Source: Brasilonema sennae CENA114
Lineage (GTDB): Bacteria > Cyanobacteriota > Cyanobacteriia > Cyanobacteriales > Nostocaceae
DNA: 64,000 bases
Direction: 5' to 3'
NCBI RefSeq assembly: GCF_006968745.1
Contig: NZ_CP030118.1
Coordinates: forward strand, 1,562,654 to 1,626,653
The notes below the pieces were generated by a model. That model worked only from the letters and a program-made list of their open reading frames with translations. It made no database searches and was not told the DNA's origin. The first letter of the stretch is position 1. The number at the start of each line of letters is the position of its first letter. The position numbers and the translations under genes are program-made. Shown in pieces: positions 10,647-21,629 of the stretch.

Positions 10647-11548
10647 ACTTAAACCTTTAGTTCTGAATCGGGAAACTACATGCTATATGTTATCGAACAC
10701 CGGCATTTTTCAACGCTAAATCCCGTCGTTCAATTTTCTTGTGATGTGTAACTGCAATTTCAGTTACACTGACTGACAAAAAATGCTGTCCTTAACAACA
10801 GGAAGCGACAAAATTATATACTGTGACTGACGCTACTTATTCAACTCCCACAAGCAATACACGATTTTTCTGAGTGTTATTTTTTACATCTTTTTTCAAG
10901 AGCTTGAAGGCTGTTCGTCAAAGACGTGCCGAAGGTTTAGTTAACCATTCCAAGAGTTATCTCCTGGAGTTTCCTGCTTTATCCTCTGAAAACTCGACGA
11001 GCAAAACTAGCATTTTTACCCGTCACCCCCAGATCGATTTAGCAGGTCTTTTGATTTAACGTCCACCAACGGCCTTAAGACAGAGAGTATGGAGTAGCGC
11101 GTACTTTGAGCTTTACATCGGCAGATACCGTTTACAGTCCTGCTAGACTTTGTGTACCAGTTTCACGCCTCGTCTGCCTGACCGACCGATGGGTGTTACC
11201 AGAAAATTGTATCGCGCTTTTATCCCGACTCTGGGCCAAGTTTGGCGCAAACACAAACTCCTTTTTAAGAGCAAGACTTGTTCTTGCAGAACGAAATTTC
11301 ACTCAAATTTGTGTCAAAAAGCTCTGTATCGTGAGTCCGGAATCACTGAGCAGAACATAGTACTTGGTTTTACTAAGCAAAGCCAATTGCTATGCCCTGA
11401 GCGTAGGCTTACGGGATGCTACGGGCAATTTCTAGACTTATCAGGACGTAGGGAAAACTACGCTCCAAAGCACTTGCACATTCAGGAAATTATCCAAGTT
11501 GGACAAAGTGGCTTTTGGTGTCTGATCTATTGATGACTCATAGCTATT
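10647..11548. other. Unusually long spacer between rpsL and rpsG
   Basis: About 900 bases where roughly 100-200 are normal. I see no coding frame with recognisable protein features; the plus-strand open frames at 10874-11059, 11106-11360 and 11150-11533 look random. A repeat-like piece (GCGTAGGCTTACGGGATGCTACGG) sits near 11400-11427, echoing repeats elsewhere. The stretch may be an invaded or expanded leader containing a separate rpsG promoter. Confidence 0.5.
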
Positions 11549-11929
11549 CTATTTAGTAGCTTTAGCGCGCTTAGTTCCATACTTGGAACGACCTTGCTTG
11601 CGGTCTTTGACTCCGGCTGTATCTAAAGTTCCACGGACAATGTGGTATCTCACGCCTGGTAAGTCCTTAACGCGACCGCCGCGAATCATCACAACAGAGT
11701 GTTCTTGTAAGTTATGACCAATGCCTGGAATGTAAGCTGTGACTTCAAATCCAGAGGTTAACCTTACCCTTGCGACTTTACGTAGAGCTGAGTTTGGCTT
11801 TTTCGGTGTGGTCGTATATACTCTAGTACAAACGCCCCGACGTTGAGGGCACTGTTTTAGAGCTGGGGACTTGGTTTTCTGACGCGCTTGTTCGCGTTCG
11901 TTACGTATGAGCTGCTGTATGGTTGGCAT
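11549..11929 (-). CDS. rpsL: 30S ribosomal protein S12
   Basis: 126 residues. [76 protein letters not shown] and the basic tail are the S12 decoding-centre protein. The KKPNS motif includes the lysine commonly mutated in streptomycin resistance, wild type here. First gene of the str operon. Confidence 0.99.
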   Translation of the reverse strand: MPTIQQLIRNEREQARQKTKSPALKQCPQRRGVCTRVYTTTPKKPNSALRKVARVRLTSGFEVTAYIPGIGHNLQEHSVVMIRGGRVKDLPGVRYHIVRGTLDTAGVKDRKQGRSKYGTKRAKATK

Positions 11930-12025
11930 GAGTTACAGCGCGAGAAGCTGCCTATAGTCTAAGTTTTTACAAATCCTAATTATATCTTTTTTTGTGCTTT
12001 TGTGTCAAACTTGTTTGGCAATTAG

Positions 12026-12412
12026 TTATTGAGTTGTAGAAAAAGAGTTACCACATTCACAAGTTGCATGAGATCTGGAGTTGTAGAAGCGAAAGCCACC
12101 ACCCATCAAATCCTCTGAATAGTCTATAGTCAACTGGTTGACGTGTTTTAAGCTTTTGGCATCTATGACAATCGCAATATCATAACACTCAAAAATGCTT
12201 TCGTCCTTTTGGGGAAACACCAAAGCAGCATCACCCGAAGAAGCGCTGGATTCTGGCTTATCGCCTGCTTTGAGCGCTTCATCAAAGGACATATCATAGT
12301 ACCATCCAGAGCAACCTCCAGGTTTAACAGCCAAACGAAACAAGACATTTGGCTGTTGTTTTGATTTTAATCGCCTGATTTCATTGGCGGCAGATGGACT
12401 CAATTGGATCAT
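12026..12412 (-). CDS. Iron-sulfur cluster assembly accessory protein (IscA/HesB family)
   Basis: A-type carrier involved in Fe-S cluster or iron delivery. 128 residues with the three conserved cysteines: Cys34 in KPGGCSGWYYDMSF, and Cys118 and Cys120 in the C-terminal CECGNSF. A Ser/Asp-rich insert (GDKPESSASSGDAALVFPQKD, about 51-71) lengthens it relative to typical IscA. Not in an obvious suf or nif cluster, so the specific client is unknown. Confidence 0.92.
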   Translation of the reverse strand: MIQLSPSAANEIRRLKSKQQPNVLFRLAVKPGGCSGWYYDMSFDEALKAGDKPESSASSGDAALVFPQKDESIFECYDIAIVIDAKSLKHVNQLTIDYSEDLMGGGFRFYNSRSHATCECGNSFSTTQ

Positions 12413-12448
12413 ATAAGCGGCAAAGCAATTTAAAAACCTATTAATGAG

Positions 12449-12480
12449 AAACTCGGTTTCTTAAAGAAACCGAGTTTTTT
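12449..12480 (+). terminator. Hairpin with T-run between IscA-like and cupin genes
   Basis: AAACTCGGTTTC and GAAACCGAGTTT flank a 5-base loop, followed on the plus strand by TTTTTT. The neighbouring genes are on the minus strand, where only a short T-run follows, so it may be a bidirectional terminator or a member of the GAAACCGAGTTT-type dispersed palindromes seen in cyanobacteria. Confidence 0.6.
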
Positions 12481-12571
12481 CAAAATAGCATATTTTGTCT
12501 AACTTTCGCTTGCTGCTTATTTCAGCCGAAACTGACTAACAAGCAGATTTTAAATTCGTGCTTTGATAGGG

Positions 12572-13003
12572 CTATTGTTGATTTTTTTGTTCAGCCCGAG
12601 CATAGTCATCCTGGTAACGGACAATGTCATCTTCTCCTAAATATTCCCCATTTTGAACTTCAATTAACACCAAAGGAATCACACCAGGATTCTCTAATCG
12701 ATGGGCTGTACACTGGGGTACATAGGTTGACTGATTATTGCTGAGGAAAACTTCATTATCACCACAGACAACCTTGGCTGTACCACAAACGACAATCCAA
12801 TGTTCGCTACGGTGGTGGTGCATTTGCAAGCTGAGGCGGTGTCCAGGCTTAACTTCAATACGCTTTATTTTGTATCCACGGCCTTCTTCTAAGACGGTAA
12901 ATGAACCCCAAGGACGAAGCTCAGTTGCAGCGACACCTCTTGGCGTGACAGATGGCGGAAGGGGCAATGTGTTAGTTTGTGTTGCTTCTTGAATTTGAGC
13001 CAT
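12572..13003 (-). CDS. Mannose-6-phosphate isomerase type II-like cupin
   Basis: 143 residues, a single cupin matching the C-terminal isomerase domain of bifunctional mannose-1-phosphate guanylyltransferase/PMI type II proteins. Evidence: ELRPWGSFTVLEEGRGYKIKRIEVKPGHRLSLQMHHHRSEHWIVVCGTAKV with metal-binding histidines in HHHRSEHW. The N-terminal nucleotidyltransferase is absent, so it is probably a stand-alone isomerase or sugar-binding cupin for GDP-mannose supply. GAGGT sits before the ATG. Confidence 0.88.
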   Translation of the reverse strand: MAQIQEATQTNTLPLPPSVTPRGVAATELRPWGSFTVLEEGRGYKIKRIEVKPGHRLSLQMHHHRSEHWIVVCGTAKVVCGDNEVFLSNNQSTYVPQCTAHRLENPGVIPLVLIEVQNGEYLGEDDIVRYQDDYARAEQKNQQ

Positions 13004-13263
13004 ATTTACCTCATGTTATGACACAACAGACTTTCAGTACTCTTGAATCATTGAAAAAGACAGGGCGTGACGTTGCCTTGGTGGAGATGAGCAATCCACG
13101 CCACCTCTGGCAAAGATAACACGCATCAGGTGGGGGAGTGTTATCGATCACCTCTGAAACTAGTGTGTCTACACCAAGTCTTCATCAAGTCACGTGGCAA
13201 CTTATTCTCAACTTTAAAGTTAGAAGAGGGAACAGGGAATAAGGAAATCCCCCAATGCATTCA

Positions 13264-15396
13264 TTACTTCCTCTGGACTCCAGGCGGCGATAAGAATATA
13301 CCAATACCGTTGTGAACGCGAGCAACAGTATTAGGGGAACGATCAAGCAATTGTCCTCCCAAGTAAAGACTAGTAGAACTTCCACCATCCAAATTAAGAG
13401 CATCAACACAGCCTAAAAGCTGCATGAGTTGGGCATGTTCTGCTAGGGTAGGTCCCCCACCATCAACACGATTGTGTACAGCCGCAATAATCAGATTTCC
13501 TGTGGTTGTTGTACATATACCACTGCGAATAGCCTTTTGATTAATAAAGGCGTTGCTAAATTTTTCGCTCTTGCCATCAAGGACAATTTGACGATTTTGC
13601 AGTAGCAGTGGTCCTGCTCCTACAATGTGGGAGTAACTGCCAAAAGCTGTAGGACCAGTGGAACTCGTTATTCTTATAGACGAGCCAACGGGTAAAGTAG
13701 CTGCATTGCTCGTAGTATTACCGCGTAATGTTAATAAATAGCCATCTTGTGGTATTTGGACGGCAATTTCACCAGCTTTACCTCCTGTTAGCTGATTGAT
13801 AACCTGGTTTTTCTGGACAACAATAATGATTTCATTGTCAGTGAGAGAAGTGTAGGTTGCTCCCCATGCACTGCTATAACGGGCAATACCGCTTTGAACA
13901 TAGCCACTATTGAGAGTCAAAATCGGCAACTGGACATTGTTGTTACTGACTAAAGTTTCTACTAAGTTGAGACGACCAATGTAAAATTGTCCAGAATCAT
14001 TCCAGGCGATCGCTCCTCGGTTAAGAATTGGACTTGATAACCACACACCATCCCGACGAATTGCACCCAGAGGTAATTGATTATTACGGTTAAAATAACC
14101 GCCGTTAATTGCTGCGACTGCTGAGTATTGTTGTGCAGTTTGAATCAAAGGAGCTGTGCCTATCAAGCTGTTAGGAGTTGTCGAGATAGGTTTCAATTTT
14201 ATTCCGGAGGTACGGGGATTAATTTCTAACCACACAACAGGAAAGCGTTCTTTACCTAAGTTGACAAACCGCTGTCGCCAATTCAACCCTGGTGCCCATG
14301 TAATATTTTTTTCCACCATCGCATCAGGTCGAATTTCAATAATCAGACGATTGGGGTTAGCTACAGTGCGGATCCGAGGAGTTAAACCTAAGGGAACCCC
14401 CAGATGGATTATCGTTTGATTGTTGACTACCTCTACCTGTTGTATTAATGCTGGAGATGAGGGAGTTACTAATTTGTCTTGTCCTACTTGCCCTACTGTA
14501 TTTGAAGGAGTGTAACGTTGTGCCAACATTGGATTGGCTACTCCATCAAGGGTAATGATCCACTCTCTATTTGGTGGCGAGGTAGAACGTGGAGGTGATG
14601 AAGAAAGTTGTGTAGAAGAGTTTCCTTCTTCCTCTATTTGAAGTTGAGGTTTTTTGATTGGTAGCCCTTGTGTGATTTGCCAAAGAGTTGGGCGATCTAA
14701 AGCTACGATAATGCGATCCCGCCACTGTTGCTTATCCTGAGAAATATTTGTGACTTTCGCGCTTGGTGTTGTAACTACTAACGTCTTATTGACGACTTGC
14801 ATCTGCCATTGGGCAGTTTTTGCGAAATTCGTAATGTCTAAATATCGATATCCACTGGTTAATACACTACTTAACACTAGTGGTTTCGTATCAGATGAAA
14901 ACCACTGTATTGGTTGCTTGTTTGGATTGCTGCTATCTAAGAAATCTACCCCGAATAATTGCCGAACTGCTGCGTCACTCAGACGAATACTCAACGAGCC
15001 TGTTTTTTCGCGCTGCTGCAACCAGGCTCCAGAAAAAATGCGACCATTCAGAGAAATTTCGTTACCATAGGAAATTACCCCGCTTAAAGCAGGAGGTGGA
15101 GGTAATGGTTGCTCAAAAGAACTCACAGAGGAAGTACCCCCCTGTTGAAGTTGCTTTTTTTGAGCATACTGCTGTTGAGAGACGAGGAAACGAGGAGAAG
15201 TCTCTATGTCCCTGTGTTTGTCTGTCCCCTTGTCAGTTTTTAACAAGAACTGCGCTTTTGCATTCATACCTGTAGCTATGAAGCACAGTAGTGTCACAAG
15301 TATTGGTGACACGAAAACCATGACATACCTGCCATTGCTGTTATTGACAATAGCACTGCAATGTTGTTGGCATTTTAAAGTTGGTCTTTCTCCCAT
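13264..15396 (-). CDS. Phosphodiester glycosidase family (NAGPA-like) exported protein
   Basis: About 710 residues. An N-terminal hydrophobic segment (VMVFVSPILVTLLCFIATG) just inside the protein indicates a signal peptide or anchor. The middle, with repeated WQMQV/IIVALDRPTLWQI-type strands, may hold an AMIN-like region. The C-terminal half is the NAGPA domain (formerly DUF2233): AAINGGYFNRNNQLPLGAI, ICTTTTGNLIIAAVHN and the closing ALNLDGGSSTSLYLGG. Likely acts on envelope or extracellular glycans. The open frame reaches a TTG at 15423, but the ATG at 15396 or an ATG nearer the hydrophobic segment is more likely. A Pro/Ser/Gln-rich linker lies at about 270-290. Confidence 0.88.
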   Translation of the reverse strand: MGERPTLKCQQHCSAIVNNSNGRYVMVFVSPILVTLLCFIATGMNAKAQFLLKTDKGTDKHRDIETSPRFLVSQQQYAQKKQLQQGGTSSVSSFEQPLPPPPALSGVISYGNEISLNGRIFSGAWLQQREKTGSLSIRLSDAAVRQLFGVDFLDSSNPNKQPIQWFSSDTKPLVLSSVLTSGYRYLDITNFAKTAQWQMQVVNKTLVVTTPSAKVTNISQDKQQWRDRIIVALDRPTLWQITQGLPIKKPQLQIEEEGNSSTQLSSSPPRSTSPPNREWIITLDGVANPMLAQRYTPSNTVGQVGQDKLVTPSSPALIQQVEVVNNQTIIHLGVPLGLTPRIRTVANPNRLIIEIRPDAMVEKNITWAPGLNWRQRFVNLGKERFPVVWLEINPRTSGIKLKPISTTPNSLIGTAPLIQTAQQYSAVAAINGGYFNRNNQLPLGAIRRDGVWLSSPILNRGAIAWNDSGQFYIGRLNLVETLVSNNNVQLPILTLNSGYVQSGIARYSSAWGATYTSLTDNEIIIVVQKNQVINQLTGGKAGEIAVQIPQDGYLLTLRGNTTSNAATLPVGSSIRITSSTGPTAFGSYSHIVGAGPLLLQNRQIVLDGKSEKFSNAFINQKAIRSGICTTTTGNLIIAAVHNRVDGGGPTLAEHAQLMQLLGCVDALNLDGGSSTSLYLGGQLLDRSPNTVARVHNGIGIFLSPPGVQRK

Positions 15397-15423
15397 AATT
15401 CGGAATTTACTTGGTGAAAACAA

Positions 15424-16303
15424 TTCCTTAAAGTATTAAATTCAGGGTATAGCTTTCGCTCTCGTTACAATCATGTGCCTTGTAACGGTGTTGCTTTTGA
15501 GTATCGGGAAAGTTTTGTAGAACTTAATATACCCACTACCTCGTACTCGTCACCCACTTTTAACAAAGAAGCTAAATACTTCAGTTGTCAAAATAAAAAA
15601 AAGAATGACATGAGTTTTGCTCTCGAACGGGATGTGATATTGTATATATGGGCTTTTTATCTCTTGAAAACAATCAAAAATTTTGTTTTAGTACAGCTAT
15701 TAATTAGGACAAGCGCTAAGTGACATGAGTGCTCGTGATATATGACAGCTGCTTTGGTTGGCAAAACTAAAGTGATGGCATTTTCAAAGGGAGCGCTTAA
15801 AGTCGCAATGCCTCTGTTGTCATGCTGCTAGCAACACAATTGACAATAAAAACCTCAAAATTTTAAAAAACAAAAGGAGACCGAAAATTAGCAACGATAG
15901 AATTGTCAAATGAGTCTATAGTGTAATACGCTGATTTTGTTACCGAAGAAACTATAATTGTAGATTTAAAAGTCGTGAAGACATATGTTGATATGTGTTT
16001 CAGGCAAGCGACACAAGGCTAGACCTGGAAACTAGCCTTCGCCCTTAAATCTGAAAAATTTGAGGAATAGAACTATAGAACAAAAAACTGCAGGGGCAAA
16101 AGTCGTCTCTTACACTCAGTATCTACAAAAAAATAACGATATAATTTTAACACGGGTTCAGCAAATTTCAACCCGAAGTTAAAATTTTTTTTCCCTAATT
16201 TTCAGTCATTTTGTTTTTCTCCATATCTCTTCATTCTGATTTAGCAAAAATTTTCCCACAAATGAAGTTGTAAAACTCGTAACCAATGCCTCAGGGACAG
16301 TCT
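15424..16303. other. Long leader region of gltB
   Basis: About 880 bases between divergent genes. A plus-strand open frame at 15475-15723 has no recognisable features and is not called. The segment 15962-16052 has strong RNA folding potential (separate entry). The rest is AT-rich, with an A/T run around 16180-16250. I looked for an NtcA box (GTA-N8-TAC) near gltB and did not see a convincing one. Confidence 0.5.
15962..16052 (+). ncRNA. Possible structured RNA (three-way junction) in gltB leader
   Basis: Closing stem: AGATTTAA (15962-15969) with TTAAATCT (16045-16052). Inside are two hairpins: ACATAT-GTTG-ATATGT (15981-15996) and AAGGCTAG, 9-base loop, CTAGCCTT (16015-16039). A short GGC/GCC pairing (16003-16005 with 16041-16043) can extend the second. 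It lies about 250 bases before the gltB start, same direction. It does not show the conserved bases I know from the cyanobacterial glnA glutamine riboswitch, so its identity is open: riboswitch, attenuator or small RNA. Confidence 0.4.
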
Positions 16304-19300
16304 ATGAATAAAAAACGGATGAATCAAGAAATGACATCGTTAAATACTTCCTCAGGGTTTACCCTGAGCGGAGGCGAAGGGTGTAACTATCAAGGACAAA
16401 GATGGCTCGTAGAAGAGCGAGATGCTTGTGGTGTGGGTTTTATTGCCCATCGCCAAAACTATGCCAATCACGAAATACTAGAAAAAGCGTTGGCTGCTTT
16501 GACTTGCTTGGAACACCGAGGCGGTTGTAGTGCAGATCAAGACTCTGGTGATGGCGCGGGAATATTGACCGCGATTCCTTGGACGTTGTTCCAGCAAGAT
16601 TTGGCAGTACACGGGATACAACTTCCCTCTACTGAAAATACTGCTGTGGGGATGATATTTTTACCGCAAGATCCACAAGCAGCGCAAACAGCGCGTGCAG
16701 TTGTTGAGGAAATCGCAGAGTCGGAAAAATTAACTGTACTGGGCTGGCGAGTAGTCCCAGTGCAACCAAAATTACTAGGGGTACAAGCAAGAGAAAATCA
16801 ACCTCAAATTGAACAGATTTTCTTCGCCTCCCAAGACAAAAGCGGTGATGAACTGGAACGTCAACTCTACATCACCCGTCGGCGAATTGGTCAAGTTATT
16901 CGCAATACTATCAACAGCAACTGGTCAGAAGACTTTTATATCTGTTCCTTGTCTAGCCGCACAATTGTTTACAAAGGCATGGTGCGTTCAGCAGTATTGG
17001 GAGACTTTTATCACGATTTAAAAAATCCGTCATACACAAGCGCTTTTGCTGTCTATCACCGCCGCTTTAGTACCAATACCATGCCCAAATGGCCATTAGC
17101 TCAACCGATGCGGCTTTTGGGACATAACGGCGAAATTAATACTCTCTTAGGTAACATCAACTGGATGATGGCACGAGAAGCGAGTTTGGATCATCCAGTG
17201 TGGAGCGAGCGCATCAACCAACTCAAGCCATTTGTCTACATAGACAATAGCGACTCAGCTACTTTAGACAACGTGTTCGAGTTGCTGGTACGTTCAGAAC
17301 GTAGCCCATTGGAAGCCTTGATGATTATGGTTCCAGAGGCTTATCAGAATCAGCCACAGTTGCGTGATTACCCAGAGATTATTGATTTCTACGAATACTA
17401 CAGTGGTCTCCAAGAAGCATGGGATGGACCAGCATTGTTGGTGTTTAGCGATGGGCGCAAAGTTGGCGCAACACTGGATCGTAATGGCTTAAGACCAGCT
17501 CGTTACTGCATTACTAAGGATGACTACATAGTCGTGGCTTCTGAAGCAGGAGTCGTGAATATAGATGAAGCCAACATCCTGGAAAAAGGTAGACTTGGTC
17601 CTGGGCAAATGATTGCTGTGGATTTAGAAACTCAAGAGGTGCTGAAGAATTGGGAGATCAAGGCGCGCATTGCCAAAAGCAAACCATACGGCGAATGGAT
17701 ACGCCAATACCGCCAAGAACTCAAATCTTTAGTCAATGGTAAGTCCTCAGCAGTTAATGGTAATGGCGTCAATGGTAACGGACATTCCACAAACAAAATC
17801 GAAAGACTTGCCTTGCTGCGACACCAAATTGCCTTCGGTTACACCACAGAAGATGTGGAATTGGTGATTCAGCCAATGGCGATGGAAGGTAAAGAGCCAA
17901 CTTTCTGTATGGGGGACGATATTCCCTTAGCAGTACTGTCTGAAAAACCCCACTTGCTTTATGACTATTTCAAACAGCGCTTTGCTCAGGTGACAAACCC
18001 TGCGATTGATCCCCTCAGAGAAAGCTTGGTTATGTCGTTGAAAGTAGAACTGGGTGAGCGAGGTAACATACTACAGCCAAAACCAGAATATGCGCGCAGA
18101 ATCAAGCTGGATTCACCAGTGCTGCTTGAGCCAGAATTGGAGGCTATTAAGCTTTCGGGATTTGCGACAGCAGAATTATCTACCATTTTTGAAATAGCTG
18201 CAGGTCCAGAAGGACTAAAAGCAGCAGTGCAATCTTTGCAAGCACAAGCCGCAGAATCGGTGCGGGCAGGAGCTAAAATAGTCATCCTCAGCGACAGGAT
18301 AAGTAATGGCATTGATACTGAATACACCTATATTCCGCCTCTACTTGCGGTGGGTGCAGTACACCATCACCTGATCCGTGAAGGACTGCGGATGAAAACA
18401 TCCCTGGTCATCGAGACAGCACAGTGCTGGAGTACACATCACTTTGGATGTCTGATTGGCTACGGCGCAGGTGCTGTTTGTCCGTATATGGCTTTGGAGA
18501 CTGTGCGTGATTGGTGGTTTGACCCGAAAACCCAACAGTTTATGAAAGGGGGTAAAATCACTGACATTAGTTTAGAGCAGGCGATCGCCAACTATCGCAA
18601 AGCAGTAGAAGCTGGTTTGCTCAAGATTCTCTCCAAAATGGGGATTTCCTTGCTCTCTAGCTATCAAGCAGCGCAAATTTTTGAAGCAATCGGCATTGGG
18701 CAGGATTTATTAGAGTTGGGATTCAATGGGACAACTTCCCGCATCGGTGGAATTAGCGTTGGTGAACTCGCTCAAGAAGTGCTGGCGTTCCACAGCAAAG
18801 CTTTCCCTGAACTGACAACTAAAAAGCTAGAGAATCTGGGGTTTGTCAAATACCGTCCTAACGGTGAGTACCATATGAACAGCCCAGAATTGGCAAAAGC
18901 ACTGCACAAAGCTGTTGATGGCAAGAAATACGACCATTACGAAGTTTATAAGAAGTACCTGCAAAACAGACCACTAACGGCGTTGCGTGACTTGCTGGAT
19001 TTCCAAAGCGATCGCTCACCCATTTCCATTGAAGAAGTCGAGTCGCTCAGTGATATTGTCAAGCGCTTCTGTACTGGTGGGATGTCGTTGGGAGCATTGT
19101 CACGGGAAGCCCATGAAACTTTGGCGATCGCCATGAATCGCCTTGGTGGTAAATCTAACTCTGGGGAAGGTGGGGAAGATCCAGTGCGTTACAAAGTTCT
19201 GGATGACGTAGACCAAACAGGTCACTCGCCAACCTTACCGCACTTAAAAGGATTGCACAACGGTGACACGGCAACAAGTGCGATTAAGCAAGTCGCGTCA

Positions 19301-21016
19301 GGACGCTTTGGTGTGACGCCAGAGTACCTGATGAGCGCCAAACAAATTGAAATCAAAATCGCCCAAGGTGCAAAACCAGGAGAAGGTGGACAGCTCCCAG
19401 GACCAAAAGTCAGCCCCTACATTGCGATGTTACGGCGTTCTAAGCCTGGAGTGACGCTGATTTCACCACCACCGCACCACGACATCTATTCCATCGAAGA
19501 CTTAGCGCAGCTGATTTTTGACTTGCACCAAATTAACCCGAAAGCTCAAGTATCAGTGAAGTTAGTTGCAGAAATTGGTATTGGTACCATCGCTGCTGGT
19601 GTGGCGAAGGCAAACGCTGATATCATTCAAATCTCTGGTCACGACGGCGGTACAGGAGCATCGCCACTAAGTTCAATTAAACACGCTGGTTCTCCGTGGG
19701 AACTCGGCTTGACTGAAGTCCATCGTGTGCTGATGGAAAATAGCTTGCGTGACAGAGTGATTTTGCGCGTCGATGGTGGCTTGAAGAGTGGCTGGGACGT
19801 ACTTATGGGCGCATTGATGGGCGCAGAAGAATTTGGCTTTGGTTCGATCGCCATGATTGCTGAAGGCTGCGTTATGGCACGGATTTGTCACTTGAACACT
19901 TGCCCTGTGGGCGTTGCCACCCAAAAAGAAGAACTGCGCAAGCGGTTTACCGGAATGCCAGAACACGTTGTCAACTTCTTCTACTTTATTGCTGAAGAAG
20001 TCCGTAGCCTCCTAGCAAAACTTGGCTACCGTTCGTTGTCAGAACTGACTGGACGTGCTGACTTGTTGAAGGCTCGAGAAGACGTACATATAAATAAGAC
20101 AACTGCGCTGAATTTAGACTGCTTACTTCAATTACCAAACGCCAGAGAAAATCGCACTTGGCTAGTACATGAGCAAGTCCACAGCAACGGCGTGGTTTTG
20201 GATGACCAATTGCTTGCTGATCCAGACATTCAAGCTGCGATCTCTAACCACTCTTGTGTCAGCAAAACACTGACGGTGGTTAATACCGACAGAACTGTTG
20301 GTACACGCTTAGCAGGGTTCATTGCTTCTAAGTATGGTGATAATGGTTTTGAAGGACAAATTCACCTGAATTTTAAAGGTAGTGTTGGGCAAAGTTTTGC
20401 TGCTTTCAATCTTCCTGGTATGACTCTCACTCTTGAAGGAGAGGCAAACGACTACGTTGGTAAGGGAATGAACGGTGGTGAGATCATCATCAAACCCCCA
20501 GCAAATGCTACTTATAACCCAGCACAAAATGTGATTATTGGCAATACTTGCCTCTATGGGGCAACGGGTGGTGTCTTATTTGCCAGAGGTTTAGCTGGAG
20601 AACGTTTTGCTGTCCGTAACTCCAATGGAACAGCTGTGATTGAGGGGGCTGGGGATCACTGCTGTGAGTACATGACTGGTGGTGTGGTTGTCGTTCTCGG
20701 GAAGGTGGGACGTAATGTCGCAGCCGGGATGACTGGGGGATTAGCGTACTTCTTGGATGAAGATGGTTTGTTTGCTGAGTTAGTCAACCGAGACATAGTT
20801 AAACTTCAACGAGTGATTACCTCTGTTGGTGAAAAGCAACTCAAAGAGTTAATCAAAGCTCATGCTGAACGTACTGATTCACAAAAAGCGAGGATGATTA
20901 TAGAAAATTGGCAGGAGTTCTTGCCTAAGTTCTGGCAATTAGTTCCGCCTTCTGAAGCGGATAGTCCACAGGCTAATCCTCAAGCTGTGGAGGAAAAACA
21001 GCTTAGTTCAGTTTAG
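16304..21016 (+). CDS. gltB: Ferredoxin-dependent glutamate synthase
   Basis: Makes two glutamates from glutamine and 2-oxoglutarate, the second step of GS-GOGAT ammonium assimilation; about 1570 residues (also called glsF/gltS in cyanobacteria). The class II amidotransferase starts at the DACGVGF cysteine, the nucleophile after removal of the first 35-45 residues. The FMN/2-oxoglutarate half contains [33 protein letters not shown] and the 3Fe-4S cysteines in [18 protein letters not shown]. The C-terminal GXGXG beta-helix domain follows (about 1290-1520). ATG at 16304 is favoured by AGGGA six bases upstream; ATG at 16286 is also open. An Asn/Gly-rich linker ([11 protein letters not shown]) lies near residue 490. 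No GOGAT small subunit is adjacent. Confidence 0.96.
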   Translation: MNKKRMNQEMTSLNTSSGFTLSGGEGCNYQGQRWLVEERDACGVGFIAHRQNYANHEILEKALAALTCLEHRGGCSADQDSGDGAGILTAIPWTLFQQDLAVHGIQLPSTENTAVGMIFLPQDPQAAQTARAVVEEIAESEKLTVLGWRVVPVQPKLLGVQARENQPQIEQIFFASQDKSGDELERQLYITRRRIGQVIRNTINSNWSEDFYICSLSSRTIVYKGMVRSAVLGDFYHDLKNPSYTSAFAVYHRRFSTNTMPKWPLAQPMRLLGHNGEINTLLGNINWMMAREASLDHPVWSERINQLKPFVYIDNSDSATLDNVFELLVRSERSPLEALMIMVPEAYQNQPQLRDYPEIIDFYEYYSGLQEAWDGPALLVFSDGRKVGATLDRNGLRPARYCITKDDYIVVASEAGVVNIDEANILEKGRLGPGQMIAVDLETQEVLKNWEIKARIAKSKPYGEWIRQYRQELKSLVNGKSSAVNGNGVNGNGHSTNKIERLALLRHQIAFGYTTEDVELVIQPMAMEGKEPTFCMGDDIPLAVLSEKPHLLYDYFKQRFAQVTNPAIDPLRESLVMSLKVELGERGNILQPKPEYARRIKLDSPVLLEPELEAIKLSGFATAELSTIFEIAAGPEGLKAAVQSLQAQAAESVRAGAKIVILSDRISNGIDTEYTYIPPLLAVGAVHHHLIREGLRMKTSLVIETAQCWSTHHFGCLIGYGAGAVCPYMALETVRDWWFDPKTQQFMKGGKITDISLEQAIANYRKAVEAGLLKILSKMGISLLSSYQAAQIFEAIGIGQDLLELGFNGTTSRIGGISVGELAQEVLAFHSKAFPELTTKKLENLGFVKYRPNGEYHMNSPELAKALHKAVDGKKYDHYEVYKKYLQNRPLTALRDLLDFQSDRSPISIEEVESLSDIVKRFCTGGMSLGALSREAHETLAIAMNRLGGKSNSGEGGEDPVRYKVLDDVDQTGHSPTLPHLKGLHNGDTATSAIKQVASGRFGVTPEYLMSAKQIEIKIAQGAKPGEGGQLPGPKVSPYIAMLRRSKPGVTLISPPPHHDIYSIEDLAQLIFDLHQINPKAQVSVKLVAEIGIGTIAAGVAKANADIIQISGHDGGTGASPLSSIKHAGSPWELGLTEVHRVLMENSLRDRVILRVDGGLKSGWDVLMGALMGAEEFGFGSIAMIAEGCVMARICHLNTCPVGVATQKEELRKRFTGMPEHVVNFFYFIAEEVRSLLAKLGYRSLSELTGRADLLKAREDVHINKTTALNLDCLLQLPNARENRTWLVHEQVHSNGVVLDDQLLADPDIQAAISNHSCVSKTLTVVNTDRTVGTRLAGFIASKYGDNGFEGQIHLNFKGSVGQSFAAFNLPGMTLTLEGEANDYVGKGMNGGEIIIKPPANATYNPAQNVIIGNTCLYGATGGVLFARGLAGERFAVRNSNGTAVIEGAGDHCCEYMTGGVVVVLGKVGRNVAAGMTGGLAYFLDEDGLFAELVNRDIVKLQRVITSVGEKQLKELIKAHAERTDSQKARMIIENWQEFLPKFWQLVPPSEADSPQANPQAVEEKQLSSV
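16351..16381. repeat. Palindromic repeat within the gltB N-terminal coding region
   Basis: CTCAGGG-TTTA-CCCTGAG followed by CGGAGGCGAAGGG resembles the CCCTGAGCG(G)AG-CGAAGGG dispersed repeat common in Nostocales spacers. Here it is read in frame (about GFTLSGGEG) in the propeptide upstream of the catalytic cysteine. Confidence 0.6.
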
Positions 21017-21057
21017 TTAACCCGCCTTCACAGTGATTGAAGGTCTAACTCCACCAC

Positions 21058-21093
21058 TTGCACACAGAAACTTTTTTGGGTTTGTGTGTGCAA
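21058..21093 (+). terminator. Hairpin after gltB
   Basis: TTGCACACAGAAAC pairs with GTTTGTGTGTGCAA across an 8-base T-rich loop, one mismatch, 42 bases past the gltB stop. No U-tract follows, so termination strength is uncertain. Confidence 0.5.
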
Positions 21094-21210
21094 CACCCCC
21101 TCAAAATAACAGCCCGCCTGTTTTCTGGATTACATTTTTGTAATGTCAGCCAAAGGATAATGAATTTAAAATCGAGTTAGCAGTTTGAATTCATGCGCTT
21201 GTGCCCCGGA

Positions 21211-21276
21211 GTGTGGGCGATCTGCGCTCCGCGCAGCAGCGTTTGCGCAGCGCCCCCTTAGGGGCTAGCTATCGCC
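21211..21276. repeat. GC-rich interspersed repeat, copy 1
   Basis: Contains a 42-base block (21235-21276, beginning AGCAGCGTTTGCGCAGCG and ending GCTAGCTATCGCC) that recurs identically, inverted, at 45111-45152. A diverged copy is at 35617-35689. Confidence 0.85.
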
Positions 21277-21629
21277 ATACTGCTAAGCCTATGATTTAAA
21301 AACAAGCTACCCCGAATCTCCGATTTGGGGTGGTGGTGAGCGACTTTACGTAGTAAGACGCGCAGGCGCGATCCCTGAAGCCGCAGGCGTCTACGCCAAA
21401 ATCTGGTTCTCGCTTGAACAGTTCAAACTCGATCAGATAACCCGATAAGTTAGTTGCAATCAACTAGCAATACAACTCACCACTGGCGAGTTTAATTGTC
21501 CTTGAGTATCTGATACGCTTTTGCGGACGGACTTTCACCCGAACCCAAATTCAAAGAACACGTTGTTTTCTAACGAGTTTTATCTTTCTAGTAACTTTCT
21601 TATTATTAGTGGTTAGTAGTGACTAATAA

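Larger units (their letters stand above)
21017..21629. other. Repeat-bearing spacer between gltB and polysaccharide deacetylase
   Basis: No gene seen. It holds a small hairpin (CCTTCA/TGAAGG, about 21025-21042), the larger hairpin above, and a GC-rich interspersed repeat at 21211-21276. A related GC-rich stretch follows at about 21340-21400. Confidence 0.5.

Noticed and set aside
11106..11533. Plus-strand frames in the rpsL-rpsG gap
   Set aside because: Two overlapping frames of random-looking composition on the strand opposite to the operon, with no known motif.
15475..15723. 82-codon frame upstream of gltB
   Set aside because: No ribosome site or family features; probably part of the gltB leader.
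15962..16052. Glutamine (glnA-type) riboswitch upstream of gltB
   Set aside because: The structure is three-way, but the conserved GGAAGUA-type junction bases I know are absent, so it is listed only as an unidentified structured RNA.
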